From: Leptospiraceae bacterium | GTDB lineage: Bacteria; Spirochaetota; Leptospiria; Leptospirales; Leptospiraceae | Direction of reading: 5' to 3' | Assembly (NCBI GenBank): GCA_025360185.1 | Contig: JANYCR010000200.1 | Span: 1 to 34,945, forward strand | Length of the DNA: 34,945 nt | Shown: positions 1 to 8,494 of the stretch, one piece after another | How positions within the stretch are numbered: position 1 is the stretch's first letter | Layout: each line of letters starts with the position of its first letter | The notes under the pieces: model-generated | What the model was told of the DNA's origin: nothing | What the model saw: the letters and a program-made list of their open reading frames with translations, nothing else | Databases searched by the model: none | Position numbers and translations under genes: made by a program

Positions 1-2169
1 AATTAAATTTCCATTCTGGTATATACCGATATTCTGCAAACCTCCACCTTTATCACATGCTTCTACATTCAAATCAACCTTTCCGTTCTTTTGTTCTGTC
101 GCAAGTTCCAATTTTACCTCCGGCAAATTTTTATTAAGCGCAACACTTAAATCAAATGTTGACTTGGGTAAAGTGCCATTTAGAATTTTATCAAGAAGAT
201 CAGGCGTATAATAACTTTGAAATACTTGATCAGGTGAAATCAATTCATTAGTTTTTGATTTACGAAATTTTAAATATTGCAATGCACGGTTATCTTCAAA
301 GTCAAACCTGCCGTCAGGGCTAATAGCTATTATACCATAATCTGTAGAAAGAATGGTAAGCGCTAATTTTGAATCGCTTATTTTAAAATAACGAATCAAC
401 CCGTCTTCAGATGCAGTGATTATAAATTCATTTTTTTCAGAAAATGCTAGAGATTTTATTCCACCTTCGTAGGATGCAAAGGATTTAATTAGTTTTCCAT
501 CCGAATACCAAAGACCAATAGAACCAAAAAAATCTCCTGTTAAGATAAATTTTTCATCTTCTGAAGATACCACTTTAGCTAGGTATGCTTTCGGCAAGGA
601 AAATAGTAATTTTCCGCTCGTATCATAAACTTCTACATCCTGTTTGGTAGAAACAAAAATATACTTTCCATTTGCAGAAAAATTTAAATAAAAAATATCA
701 TCTGGCGATCTGCCTGTTAAGGTAAAGATTGATTTGCCATTTAAATCTTTAAGTCGTAAAAAAAATTTACTACTTGTGGTTAATATGTGTTTTCCGTTCG
801 GAGATAAGAGAGCAAATGTATCGTTATCCTGAATTTTATCTAATGAATGAATTATATCTCCTTTTAAATTCAGGATTTTTATTTTTTTGTCATTTGAGTC
901 ATTTATAAGTATATGATTATTATTAGAAATTGAAAACGGACTTATAGAAGGTAGTATTCCCGTAAAAAGAGTTCGAAGTATTTTTTTCTTTATCTTATCA
1001 AAGAGGATTAATTTGTCACCTTCGATATACAATATGTGTTGATTGTCTTTTGTAAATTTTCCATAATCTTCTACAGTAGAAATTTTCTCTGTCAGGTTAG
1101 ACTGAATGTGGAGAATTCGGCTTCCATTTAACAAGATAGATTTTTGATGATAGTCCATTGATAAAATTGCATTAGACGAGTTTAATTCTTTCCCAATAAA
1201 ACCACCCTCTCCGTTATAACAAAAAATATTTCCCTCGGAGTTTCCAACTAGAATTGTTTGATTGTCTTTTGAAAAAGCGACAGAACTTGGACTGGCAGCC
1301 TCCTTTAGAGTTTTAATTTCTTTTCCATCTAAATCGATTAGAATTACTCCAATCGAATCAACAGGGAGTGCGATTAATTTTTCATCCGCAGAAATAGCGA
1401 ACGGATAAGGTTGATTAGTTCCTTTAACATTATATATTTTTTTAATAAAATTTCCATCTAAATCCCATAATTTGATTGAATCTCCTTCCTTCACATCATT
1501 CCCAAGAGTGATTATTTTATTTTGAGAGGAAAGAATTTTAAAAAAAACCGACCCAAATTGATATGCTTTAATCGTTTTGAGTATAGAACCATCGAGTGTT
1601 AAAAATTCTAATGTCCCCCTGTAATAATCTCCAACTAGAATAGATTTGCCATCAGAGGCAAATTCAAAGTTATTCGCTGATTTGGTATTCAATACTTTCT
1701 GAATCAAATTTCCTTTGGTATCATATAAATGCAAAATTTCTTCCACTCCTGAAATGAGAAAATGACTACTATCCTTAGAGAATACTGCTCTCTTAAAAAA
1801 ACTAGAATAATTTGCATTTGATGAAAACTTTTTTATTAAGTTGCCTTCGATATCCCATAATTCTGAAGTGACAGAACCAACGGTTACTATGTATTTGCCG
1901 TTTGGTGATATTGCGGAATACACAATACTACCTTTTACACTCATAAAGGATCGAATCTTTTCTCCGTCCCTATTACGAAGAATCGCTTGTCCGTCCTTTT
2001 CGCTCGAAGTCAGGTAATAGCGATTATCCTCAGATATTGAAATCGAGGAGATAAACCCGGTATGTCCTGATTGAGGAACTAAGATTACCTCACCCGCCTT
2101 TTCGACAGATTGGGAAAATAGAAGAGTTTGAAAGAATAAGAAAACAAAGAATAGGATTAAATGGGACAT
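1..2169 (-). CDS. Exported WD40-repeat protein, partial (probable WD40-caspase type)
   Basis: The gene is open from an ATG at 2169 to the left edge (723 codons, no stop), so its C-terminus is missing. It begins with a hydrophobic leader (MSHLILFFVFLFFQTLLFSQ), so export is likely. The body is a run of WD40-like blades with recurring phrases such as LWDLDGNFIKKI, LWDIEGNLIKKF, LYDTKGNLIQKV and LWYSDGKLIKSF, plus S-P-N-G-K type turns. Near residue 650 it reads YYTPDLLDKIL and, close to the edge, EACDKGGGLQNIGIYQNG. Both resemble the linker that joins WD40 propellers to C14 caspase domains in bacterial WD40-caspase proteins (YYxPxLLxKLL, then A-x-D-x-GGGI-x-x-I-x-x-Y-x-NG). The caspase domain itself is not in the window, so that part is inference. 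The WD40 assignment is firm. The gene lies downstream of the VWA gene on the same strand, separated by a repeat element. Confidence 0.85.
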   Translation of the reverse strand, partial: MSHLILFFVFLFFQTLLFSQSVEKAGEVILVPQSGHTGFISSISISEDNRYYLTSSEKDGQAILRNRDGEKIRSFMSVKGSIVYSAISPNGKYIVTVGSVTSELWDIEGNLIKKFSSNANYSSFFKRAVFSKDSSHFLISGVEEILHLYDTKGNLIQKVLNTKSANNFEFASDGKSILVGDYYRGTLEFLTLDGSILKTIKAYQFGSVFFKILSSQNKIITLGNDVKEGDSIKLWDLDGNFIKKIYNVKGTNQPYPFAISADEKLIALPVDSIGVILIDLDGKEIKTLKEAASPSSVAFSKDNQTILVGNSEGNIFCYNGEGGFIGKELNSSNAILSMDYHQKSILLNGSRILHIQSNLTEKISTVEDYGKFTKDNQHILYIEGDKLILFDKIKKKILRTLFTGILPSISPFSISNNNHILINDSNDKKIKILNLKGDIIHSLDKIQDNDTFALLSPNGKHILTTSSKFFLRLKDLNGKSIFTLTGRSPDDIFYLNFSANGKYIFVSTKQDVEVYDTSGKLLFSLPKAYLAKVVSSEDEKFILTGDFFGSIGLWYSDGKLIKSFASYEGGIKSLAFSEKNEFIITASEDGLIRYFKISDSKLALTILSTDYGIIAISPDGRFDFEDNRALQYLKFRKSKTNELISPDQVFQSYYTPDLLDKILNGTLPKSTFDLSVALNKNLPEVKLELATEQKNGKVDLNVEACDKGGGLQNIGIYQNGNLI

Positions 2170-2271
2170 GGATAACTCCAAAAAAAATATTAGAAATTCT
2201 TTCAATACAAAGCAAAAATTGTCAACACTTAAAACATTTGTCGAGTGTAAACTGAGTAAACGAGCATTTAG

Positions 2272-2432
2272 TATTTGGGCACGTTCGATACGCGACTTCT
2301 CCTTTTACACGAGCTTTATTGTCTACACGCACTCAGTGACCGGACTTTGTTGCTATAGATTAGAAAAATGTCCGGTCACTGAGTGAAATTTATTGCGAAT
2401 GCAATAAATTTTGTATCGAACGTGCCCAAATA
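2272..2432. mobile_element. MITE-like element with 20-bp terminal inverted repeats ending in TA
   Basis: The outer arms 2272-2291 and 2413-2432 are perfect inverted repeats (TATTTGGGCACG… / …CGTGCCCAAATA), so the element starts and ends with TA. Inside is a second perfect 16-bp inverted repeat (2330-2345 / 2370-2385, CACTCAGTGACCGGAC) with a 24-nt loop. This is followed at once by a third hairpin with an 11-bp stem and 4-nt loop (2386-2396 / 2401-2411, AAATTTATTGC). No plausible protein is encoded. TA ends and short length fit a miniature element moved by an IS630/Tc1-mariner-type transposase, but no transposase is present in the window, so the family is inference. It sits between the VWA gene and the WD40 gene and may affect read-through between them. 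Confidence 0.6.
2386..2411. repeat. Perfect AT-rich hairpin inside the MITE-like element
   Basis: AAATTTATTGC (2386-2396), loop GAAT, then the exact reverse complement (2401-2411). The stem is strong enough to form in RNA or single-stranded DNA. No T-run follows on either strand, so it is not a canonical intrinsic terminator, although it could weaken transcription leaving the VWA gene. Confidence 0.5.
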
Positions 2433-2450
2433 GTTCAGACAAAAAATTTT

Positions 2451-3656
2451 CTATTTACCTAAAAGTTTCTTCACTGCTCTTTGCAAACCATCAATACTCA
2501 AAAAATACATGGGTAGCAAATCCCAAATAGCCTCAATCGTTTCATGATGCCAATAGCGCCTATCGTCTGGATTTAGCCAAACTGAATCTTGAAAGTAATC
2601 TGTGAGATCACGAAGTCTCTCGAGACCTGTTTTTAATTTTACATCTTGCTTTGTGTTTTTTAAATATCCATAACCGTAATAATCATACATGCCTGTCTTA
2701 TTAAAAAGCTCATAGGGATGCATAGAGGCATCACCGACATAAATTACTTTTGTATCGGGACGAAATTTTTTTGTGAGCTTGGAGACGGAAACTTTCTTAG
2801 ACATACTTGCATCAGTAAAGACTGAATCATAAATGATATTATGAAAATAGTAATAATGAAATTCTTTGAAGTGATTGAGCTGATGACTTGCGCTAAAAAG
2901 TTTACTTACACGCGCGGCATGAGGACTCATACTTCCACCAACATCCATGAGAAGTAAAAGTTTCAAGTCATTCTTGCGGGATCTCTCGTGGACTAATTCC
3001 AATTCGCCGCCGTTGGCTGAGGTTTTGTCGATGGTCTTCTGAATGGAAAATTCCATTCGTCCTTCCTTTTTGAGATAGCGTAATTTTTTTAAGGCAACTT
3101 TGATTTGCCTCACATTGAGAGTTTCGTCGGTGCGGTAATCTTTAAAACGTCTTTCGTCGATTACGTCAAATGCTGTTTTGCCGCTTGAGTCTCCGCCTGC
3201 CCTGACTCCATTGGGGTTAAATCCAGAGTTGCCGAAGGCAGATGTTCCTTTTGTACCGACCCATTTGTTTCCACCGTCGTGGCGCTCTTTTTGTTCTTCC
3301 AGTCTTTCTTTTAATTTCTTTAAAACTTCTTCGTACTCTAGTTTTACTGCGGCGTTTTTTTGTTCTTCTGGAATTTCTCTCTCGATTGCTTTTTTAAGCC
3401 ATTCTTCAATCAGAGGCTTCATCTCGTTAGTCTCTCCAATCTGACCTTTGAAGACTTCTGCAAAAATCAAATCAAAGTCATCGTAGTATTTTATATCTTT
3501 CACAAGACAATTGCGAGAGATGGAGTAAAATTCATTTACAGAAAGCGAGCCTTTCTTTTCGGAAAAATAAGAAATCGCTTTTAATAAATCAATTAGCTCC
3601 GCTGTGGAAACAGGAATTTTACGATTCTTTAGCCTGTAGAAAAACTCGGTGAACAC
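2451..3656 (-). CDS. VWA domain protein, CoxE-like
   Basis: A 401-residue cytoplasmic protein without a signal peptide. Residues 1-100 are helical. A charged coiled-coil-like stretch follows (about 100-127) and then a Gly-rich linker (about 128-160). The von Willebrand A domain begins near residue 231, with the MIDAS line LLLLMDVGGSM (Asp238, Gly240, Ser242). The first Ser of the usual DxSxS is Gly, as is common in the CoxE-like subfamily. Later lines such as YYYFHNIIYDSVF and KVIYVGDASM fit the same fold. The start lies 6 nt after the stop of the MoxR ATPase gene, so the two are co-transcribed. Known MoxR/VWA pairs act together as chaperone or metal-insertion machines. The client here is unknown, because no oxidoreductase or cofactor enzyme is adjacent. 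Confidence 0.85.
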   Translation of the reverse strand: MFTEFFYRLKNRKIPVSTAELIDLLKAISYFSEKKGSLSVNEFYSISRNCLVKDIKYYDDFDLIFAEVFKGQIGETNEMKPLIEEWLKKAIEREIPEEQKNAAVKLEYEEVLKKLKERLEEQKERHDGGNKWVGTKGTSAFGNSGFNPNGVRAGGDSSGKTAFDVIDERRFKDYRTDETLNVRQIKVALKKLRYLKKEGRMEFSIQKTIDKTSANGGELELVHERSRKNDLKLLLLMDVGGSMSPHAARVSKLFSASHQLNHFKEFHYYYFHNIIYDSVFTDASMSKKVSVSKLTKKFRPDTKVIYVGDASMHPYELFNKTGMYDYYGYGYLKNTKQDVKLKTGLERLRDLTDYFQDSVWLNPDDRRYWHHETIEAIWDLLPMYFLSIDGLQRAVKKLLGK

Positions 3657-3662
3657 GGGTTA

Positions 3663-4502
3663 CTACTCCTTAGGCGGAACGTGAAGTTGACCGGCGTATT
3701 GCAATAGGTCTTCTTCGTTTTTGACAAGAGCACCGAGGAATGGAATTTTATCCATCGGGTTTAAGCTTGCTCCCTGATAAAGTAAAATCTGGATCCAGTC
3801 GAGTAGCTCACTCGTAGAGGGTTTTTTCTTCATATCTTCCATGCGACGAATTTTGTAAAATGTTTTCATGGCAGCCCCGATAAGAGTCGAGTCAATATCT
3901 GGGAGGTGAACACGGATTATCTCCTCCATGAGTTCGCGGGAAGGAAATTCTATATAATGAAAAATACAACGACGCAAGAATGCATCGGGAAGTTCACGCT
4001 CATTATTCGATGTGATAATCGTAAGTGGACGCTTTTTTGCTTTTACAACTCGATTTGTTTCGATGACAACAAATTCCATCTGGTCAAGTTCAAGCAGTAA
4101 ATCATTGGGAAATTCTATATCTGCTTTATCAATCTCGTCAATGAGAACGATAGACGGAACACTTGACTCAAAGGCAAGTCCGAGTGGTCCCATGCGAATG
4201 TAATTTTCAATGTTATGAACTTTGTCTCTATCTTTTCCTTCGTTAAAGCGAGAATCATTTAAGCGAGACACTGCATCATAAAAATAAAGTCCATCTTTAG
4301 CAAGACTCGTAGACTTTACATGCCATTTAAAAATAGGAAGATTACGCGTCTTAGAAATATGATCGGCTAATAGCGTTTTGCCGGTTCCGGGCTCACCTTT
4401 GATTAGAAGTGGTCTACCAGTAACCTCTGCAACGAGAAGTGCTTCTTCTAATTCTCTCGATACTACATAGCCTTCTTTTAAACTCACAGATTTTTGTTTC
4501 AT
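3663..4502 (-). CDS. MoxR-family AAA+ ATPase
   Basis: An AAA+ ATPase of about 279 residues. Motifs in order, counted from the ATG at 4502: Walker A GEPGTGKT (36-43), Walker B IVLIDEID (118-125), sensor 1 TSNN (164-167) and an arginine-finger region FLRRC (176-180). The frame stays open upstream to a TTG at 4562. I prefer the ATG because MoxR proteins normally begin about 30 residues before the Walker A, and the extra 20 residues look non-homologous. It is the first gene of a two-gene unit with the CoxE-like VWA gene directly downstream. The likely role is an ATP-driven remodelling partner of the VWA protein. The identity of the remodelled enzyme cannot be told from this window. Confidence 0.88.
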   Translation of the reverse strand: MKQKSVSLKEGYVVSRELEEALLVAEVTGRPLLIKGEPGTGKTLLADHISKTRNLPIFKWHVKSTSLAKDGLYFYDAVSRLNDSRFNEGKDRDKVHNIENYIRMGPLGLAFESSVPSIVLIDEIDKADIEFPNDLLLELDQMEFVVIETNRVVKAKKRPLTIITSNNERELPDAFLRRCIFHYIEFPSRELMEEIIRVHLPDIDSTLIGAAMKTFYKIRRMEDMKKKPSTSELLDWIQILLYQGASLNPMDKIPFLGALVKNEEDLLQYAGQLHVPPKE

Positions 4503-4583
4503 ACATACAGTGTTCTCATTGCGCTTTAAAAAATAAATAGTTTTTTCTATTGACAAACGCAATTATTGCAGGAAACTAAAATT

Positions 4584-4688
4584 ATGATTTCCGATTCTTT
4601 ATTTCAACAATTAAAAGACCTGACCAGAGAAGTAGAGCTTGAAGCAATTGTGCGCAAACTACTAATTAACTCACCTTACGCAAGGTGA
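4584..4688 (+). CDS. Possible small ORF whose 3' end runs into a repeat element
   Basis: ATG at 4584, preceded by AGGA at 4570-4573, opens a 34-codon frame (MISDSLFQQLKDLTREVELE…) that looks like a soluble amphipathic helix. The last few codons lie inside the repeat element that starts at 4669. If the element and one copy of its direct repeat are removed, the frame ends at once in AAC-TAA, so the insertion added only five codons. It could be a genuine microprotein or the stub of a longer gene. No homologue is recognised. Confidence 0.25.
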   Translation: MISDSLFQQLKDLTREVELEAIVRKLLINSPYAR

Positions 4689-4863
4689 GTGCCAGCGTTC
4701 CCAGCGCTGAGGGTGGGGTTACACCTAACGGTGGGTTTCCTCCCATCGCTTGGTCGCTCTCCTTCAGCCAAGCTATCCCGCAGGCTATTAATTCATTAGA
4801 TTTATCTAATATTCTTGATTTCATAAAAAAATCCATCGTTTTATTCTCTTGCGTAAGGTGAGT
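4669..4863. mobile_element. Short non-coding element with 16-bp inverted repeats and 9-bp direct repeats
   Basis: ACTCACCTTACGCAAG at 4669-4684 is the exact reverse complement of 4848-4863. The copies of TAATTAACT at 4663-4671 and 4863-4871 are a 9-bp direct repeat that overlaps the tips, as expected of a target-site duplication. The left tip also folds by itself (stem 4669-4677 / 4682-4690, loop ACGC). The interior is locally G+C-rich (GGTGGGG, CAGCGCTG, CCCGC), unlike its surroundings. A 56-codon minus-strand frame (4836 to 4666) crosses the element but shows no domain or ribosome site, and I do not count it as a gene. The whole 4503-4898 gap between the divergent MoxR and lipoprotein genes holds this element and the small ORF at 4584, nothing else recognised. 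Confidence 0.55.
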
Positions 4864-4898
4864 AATTAACTAAAACGATAGGATTAAAAGTATTGTTT

Positions 4899-5432
4899 AT
4901 GCATAAGATTTTTCTAATACTAATTCTACTGACCATTGCAAATTGTATATCAATCACTGTTCCTCCCTATTCTTTATCAAAACAAAACATCATCGATGCT
5001 AAAAAAATTAAAACAAAGTATCCCAATCTAAAAATCAAACTTGGAGAATTTCTGGAAACTTCAACCATCAAGATTTATTGCAATGGTGTCAATGATATTA
5101 AAGCTAATCCTGATTATGCGAACTATATAAAAGAAGGACTAAAGGATGAACTAGAAGTCGCAGAGGTTTATGATGAAGAGGCTAATATTGTTTTATCCGG
5201 AAAAATAAATTTTCTCCCTGGTAACTTTCCAAATGGAAAAAGAAAATTTATAATGGATGTTAGTATCAATAATAAAAAGGATTATTCTGTAGAATCTGAC
5301 TTCAATCCTGCCTGGATTATTTTTAACGGATGCCCGTACGATAAGGAAAAGATTCTTCCAACGATTCAAACTTTAATCAGTGAAATTTTAAATCACCCTG
5401 ATTTGATTGAATTTATCGCGGATGCGAAATAA
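4899..5432 (+). CDS. Hypothetical lipoprotein
   Basis: The protein has 177 residues from the ATG at 4899. A TTG two codons upstream is possible, but the ATG gives a normal leader, MHKIFLILILLTIANC. Cys16 follows Ile-Ala-Asn, a spirochaete-style lipobox, so a lipid-anchored periplasmic or surface protein is predicted. The mature part contains an aliphatic/acidic mix (KIKLGEFLETSTIKIYCNGV, EEANIVLSGKINFLPGNF) that looks like a compact beta-rich domain, with two further Cys that might pair. No family is recognised. The gene stands alone, downstream of a repeat element and upstream of a long non-coding gap. Confidence 0.75.
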   Translation: MHKIFLILILLTIANCISITVPPYSLSKQNIIDAKKIKTKYPNLKIKLGEFLETSTIKIYCNGVNDIKANPDYANYIKEGLKDELEVAEVYDEEANIVLSGKINFLPGNFPNGKRKFIMDVSINNKKDYSVESDFNPAWIIFNGCPYDKEKILPTIQTLISEILNHPDLIEFIADAK

Positions 5433-5714
5433 TTTTTTTAATGGTTATTCATTATACCTAATTCAAAAGTAATATACAAATAAGTTGAGTTCCCCGATAT
5501 CGATTGGCGTCCGGGGGTTTGCGTGTTATCATAACCTAGACTCCTTTTTCCCTTTTTTTGTCGTTACTAAAAAAGGGGGTAAGTCCTGGTTTTTTTCGGT
5601 TGATTTTCTCATCATGAGAAAGATATATCCAATGAGAAGCAATTGTATTACAGTCGAGGCAACGCGCATACTGTGTCCGATGGCAACAACAACTTTCAGT
5701 GGAATGTTCCTAAA
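5433..5714. other. Intergenic region with hairpins, no clear gene
   Basis: This 282-base stretch contains a 9-bp hairpin, CCCTTTTTT / AAAAAAGGG (5550-5558 / 5569-5577, 10-nt loop), and a near-perfect palindrome, TTTCTCAT-C-ATGAGAAA (5605-5621). A weaker CCCCG/CGGGG pair lies at 5492-5496 / 5512-5516. Short open frames across it have no recognisable domain. The frame of the downstream SGNH gene stays open back to 5604 but lacks a good start before 5715. Confidence 0.4.
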
Positions 5715-6839
5715 ATGAAATTAAAAATCTGGTATAATATTGTAGTGATTTTGGCACTGTTTTTCGCCATTATTCTTTTTCCACAACTGCCTCTGAATGA
5801 TCTGACTTTTTACCTTAGATTGATACTAATCTTCATCCTAATCACCGAAATTATTTTAGTTTTCAGAACTTTTGTATTGAACGACAAATCGAGTGATTGG
5901 ATTAAAAATATTGGAATTAGTATTGTCTCGACCATCGTTTTTTTACTTCTTATCGAGTCTTCTTTTATGTTTGTTCCTCGAACTCATGGCATCGGTTATT
6001 CTCTGGCGAATATACTTTGGTTCAAGAAATACTGGAATCCAATAAACTCACATGGATGCAGGGATGTGGAACCTATTAAGAGTGGTAAGAAAAATATTTT
6101 CTTTGTCGGGGATTCATTTACAGCAGCGCAAGGCATTAATGATGTAAAAGACCGATTTTCGGATATTGTAAAAGAAAACATAACAAAGGCAGATGATAAG
6201 ATTCAAGTAATCAATCTAGCGCATAATAGCTTCGATACTAAATCTGAATATGAATCCATGCAGAAATTCATCCAATTAAGTGAGATTCAACCCGATTTTA
6301 TTGTGCTTCAATATTATGGAAATGACATTGATCATATCGCGAGGGAGCATGGGCTAAAAGGTGGGGAAGGATTTTCTCCTTACGCACAGATGAATTTCAT
6401 GACTCTCCAAGTTGTCAGTGGTTCTTATCTTATCAATTTTCTTTACTGGTTGTTTCCAAAACAGGATGTTAATGGATATTTAACATACCTTGAGAAGGCT
6501 TATGCAAAGGATGAGATATTCAACGATCATATGCGGGAATTTCTTCCTTTTATTGAGGTTGCCAAGGCAAGGAATATTCCTTTGCTAGTTGTTATCTTTC
6601 CTTTTATGCAAGAAATTGAATTAAGTAAAAAACTATATATTCATAAAATAAGCAATTACCTTACTAATAATGAAGTGAAATACATTGATCTTTCTCTTCT
6701 ATTCAAAGACTTACCTGTATCCGACCGAGTCATAAACAGTAACGACGCTCACCCATCAGAAAAAGTTCACCGACTTGTTGGTGATGAACTATCCAAATAT
6801 ATTTCTAGTCAATTAACGAATCGGGAAAATGAAAGATAA
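5715..6839 (+). CDS. Membrane-anchored SGNH/GDSL-type hydrolase
   Basis: A 374-residue protein from the ATG at 5715; an upstream in-frame TTG at 5643 is less likely. The N-terminal ~90 residues hold three hydrophobic membrane segments (about 5-25, 32-52, 65-88). The rest is an extracytoplasmic SGNH domain: block I VGDSFT with nucleophile Ser134, the oxyanion Asn203 in YYGND, and the catalytic pair Asp344/His346 in NDAHPS. Proteins of this shape often esterify or de-esterify surface glycans, with O-acetyl transfer as one option. The gene overlaps the next gene by 11 nt, which ties it to the polysaccharide block. Its base composition is AT-rich like the chromosome, unlike the genes that follow. 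The substrate is not visible from the sequence. Confidence 0.82.
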   Translation: MKLKIWYNIVVILALFFAIILFPQLPLNDLTFYLRLILIFILITEIILVFRTFVLNDKSSDWIKNIGISIVSTIVFLLLIESSFMFVPRTHGIGYSLANILWFKKYWNPINSHGCRDVEPIKSGKKNIFFVGDSFTAAQGINDVKDRFSDIVKENITKADDKIQVINLAHNSFDTKSEYESMQKFIQLSEIQPDFIVLQYYGNDIDHIAREHGLKGGEGFSPYAQMNFMTLQVVSGSYLINFLYWLFPKQDVNGYLTYLEKAYAKDEIFNDHMREFLPFIEVAKARNIPLLVVIFPFMQEIELSKKLYIHKISNYLTNNEVKYIDLSLLFKDLPVSDRVINSNDAHPSEKVHRLVGDELSKYISSQLTNRENER

Positions 6840-8430
6840 AAAACTGGTACGCAATCCAATGAATGATTTGGCGTTGACTTCCCTGATTTATGCCTTCGCT
6901 GTCGTATTCTTTATCTATATGGTATTTGCAGGTGGAACCACCCATGGCAGGAGCCCGAATGAACAAAGCCGGATTGAACTTGCTGTAGCACTCGCTAAAT
7001 TCGGATCTGTTTCTCTTGATCCTGTAATTTCTACCTATGGAACTCCCTTCGACCGTTCCGAGATAGATGGTAGCGTGTATTCAGACAAAGCACCAGGGCT
7101 TTCCTTGCTTGCCGTACCAATTGTATGGTTAGTTGATCAGCTTAGCCCACGGGAGCTAACAAGCCTTCTCCCAAGCTATACTTTATTGAGGCATCTACTG
7201 ACTTGGATCCTCGTCACTCTACCTGCCGCTTTGTTTCCTTTCCTAGCTCTCGGGGTTTATAGCTCTGGACATTCTCAATTGAAAAAAAATCGCATCGCCC
7301 TGCTTTTTGCTCTAGCCACCCCGCTGATGACATATTCGGGAGTGTTATTTGGTCATGTTCCCTCTGGAATTCTGGCTGCCGTTGCTTGGAAACTGACTCT
7401 CATCCCAGAAGCGGAAGACAAACGTATTACTTCTCCGGTTTCTGCTGCCCTGGCTGGTCTTCTGTTGGCTGTAGCAGTGACCATTGAGTATCCAACCGCT
7501 ATTGTCGGTTTTGTAATTTTTCCAACCATGGTTCTACGTCGAGTGCCATTTTCTACACTAGCAGCCTTCGCAGTTTTCTGTGTGATAGGTCTTGTGCCAT
7601 GTCTTATTTACCACCAACTTGCTTTTGGTTCACCGTTCACTACTGGATATGCATTTAAGAGTGATTGGTGGCATGCTTTGGTTCACCGGGCAGGCTTCTT
7701 TGGAGTTACGATTCCTCGATTGGAGCACTTTTGGGGAGTTCTTGCGGGTATGAAGCGGGGAATACTTTTCTTTTGTCCGATTTTACTTCTGATTCCATTC
7801 GGCTTTATTAAAATGGAGCGTGAGAAACGAACCAGTTCCTATTCGTATATTGCATTGGGTATAGTCTATTTACTGTTTGCTGCTGGATTTTCAGACTGGC
7901 AAGCAGGTTGGAGTGCTGCTGCGCGCCATCTTGTTCCTTGTATCCTTATCTTTATTTTTCCATTTGCCAAAGCCGTTGAATTCATTACCCAAGAAGATAA
8001 GAATCAGGCACTCCGTTTGGCATTACTTTACAGTGTGGGATTCTCTTTGACTGGCTCCTTACTAAGCCTAAGCCTCACCCCGTTTTTCCCCGAGCATTTC
8101 TCTTCGCCGCTTGGGCAGTTAGTTCTGCCAGCTATGGCGGATGGGTTTTTTGCGCCCACTCTGCTTTCTGGAGACGGTCTGGCATCTCGTGGCTATGCTA
8201 TCGGTCTGGTTAGCCTAATAAGTTTCGGCGCTGTGACCTGGGTGCTACTTGGATTGATGAGTCCTTTGAAAATCAAAGTAGTAGTTCCAATATCACTTAT
8301 TTTAGCCTCAGCACTCTATGCAGGTGTTATTTGGTGCACAGCCCAGCCACTAGCGAATGATCAACTACAAATGCGAAGGGAAGTTCTTAGGCATATAGGA
8401 TATGATTCCCAGCAAGAAGTGAGCCCATAG
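6829..8430 (+). CDS. GT-C-type polytopic membrane glycosyltransferase (probable)
   Basis: A 533-residue protein with about ten or more hydrophobic segments. After the first membrane helix it has a large loop, SPNEQSRIELAVALAKFG … FDRSEIDGSVYSDKAPGLSL. Acidic residues in the first loop followed by a D-K-A-P-G-L-S line are typical of GT-C enzymes that use polyprenyl-phosphate sugars (PMT/ArnT-like). No single diagnostic catalytic residue can be assigned. The start ATG at 6829 overlaps the SGNH gene, so the two are translationally coupled. It is the first gene of the stretch with raised G+C. The probable role is adding a sugar on the periplasmic face during surface glycan assembly. The donor and acceptor are unknown. 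Confidence 0.75.
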   Translation: MKDKKLVRNPMNDLALTSLIYAFAVVFFIYMVFAGGTTHGRSPNEQSRIELAVALAKFGSVSLDPVISTYGTPFDRSEIDGSVYSDKAPGLSLLAVPIVWLVDQLSPRELTSLLPSYTLLRHLLTWILVTLPAALFPFLALGVYSSGHSQLKKNRIALLFALATPLMTYSGVLFGHVPSGILAAVAWKLTLIPEAEDKRITSPVSAALAGLLLAVAVTIEYPTAIVGFVIFPTMVLRRVPFSTLAAFAVFCVIGLVPCLIYHQLAFGSPFTTGYAFKSDWWHALVHRAGFFGVTIPRLEHFWGVLAGMKRGILFFCPILLLIPFGFIKMEREKRTSSYSYIALGIVYLLFAAGFSDWQAGWSAAARHLVPCILIFIFPFAKAVEFITQEDKNQALRLALLYSVGFSLTGSLLSLSLTPFFPEHFSSPLGQLVLPAMADGFFAPTLLSGDGLASRGYAIGLVSLISFGAVTWVLLGLMSPLKIKVVVPISLILASALYAGVIWCTAQPLANDQLQMRREVLRHIGYDSQQEVSP

Positions 8431-8494
8431 GTGATGATTGCCTTGCTATCCGCAATGCATTGTACAATGTTATATCGAAAGGCGGTCGATTGAT

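Noticed and set aside
2168-2386. 72-codon plus-strand ORF at the start of the WD40 gene
   Set aside because: It runs through the inverted-repeat element and overlaps the first bases of the opposite-strand gene; no domain and no ribosome site.
4666-4836. 56-codon minus-strand ORF (MDFFMKSRIL…) inside the second repeat element
   Set aside because: Its end lies in the inverted repeat, and the reading is probably a chance open frame in a G+C-rich repeat.
5485-5718. 77-codon ORF before the SGNH gene
   Set aside because: Crosses two hairpins and has no recognisable protein features; the intergenic explanation is simpler.
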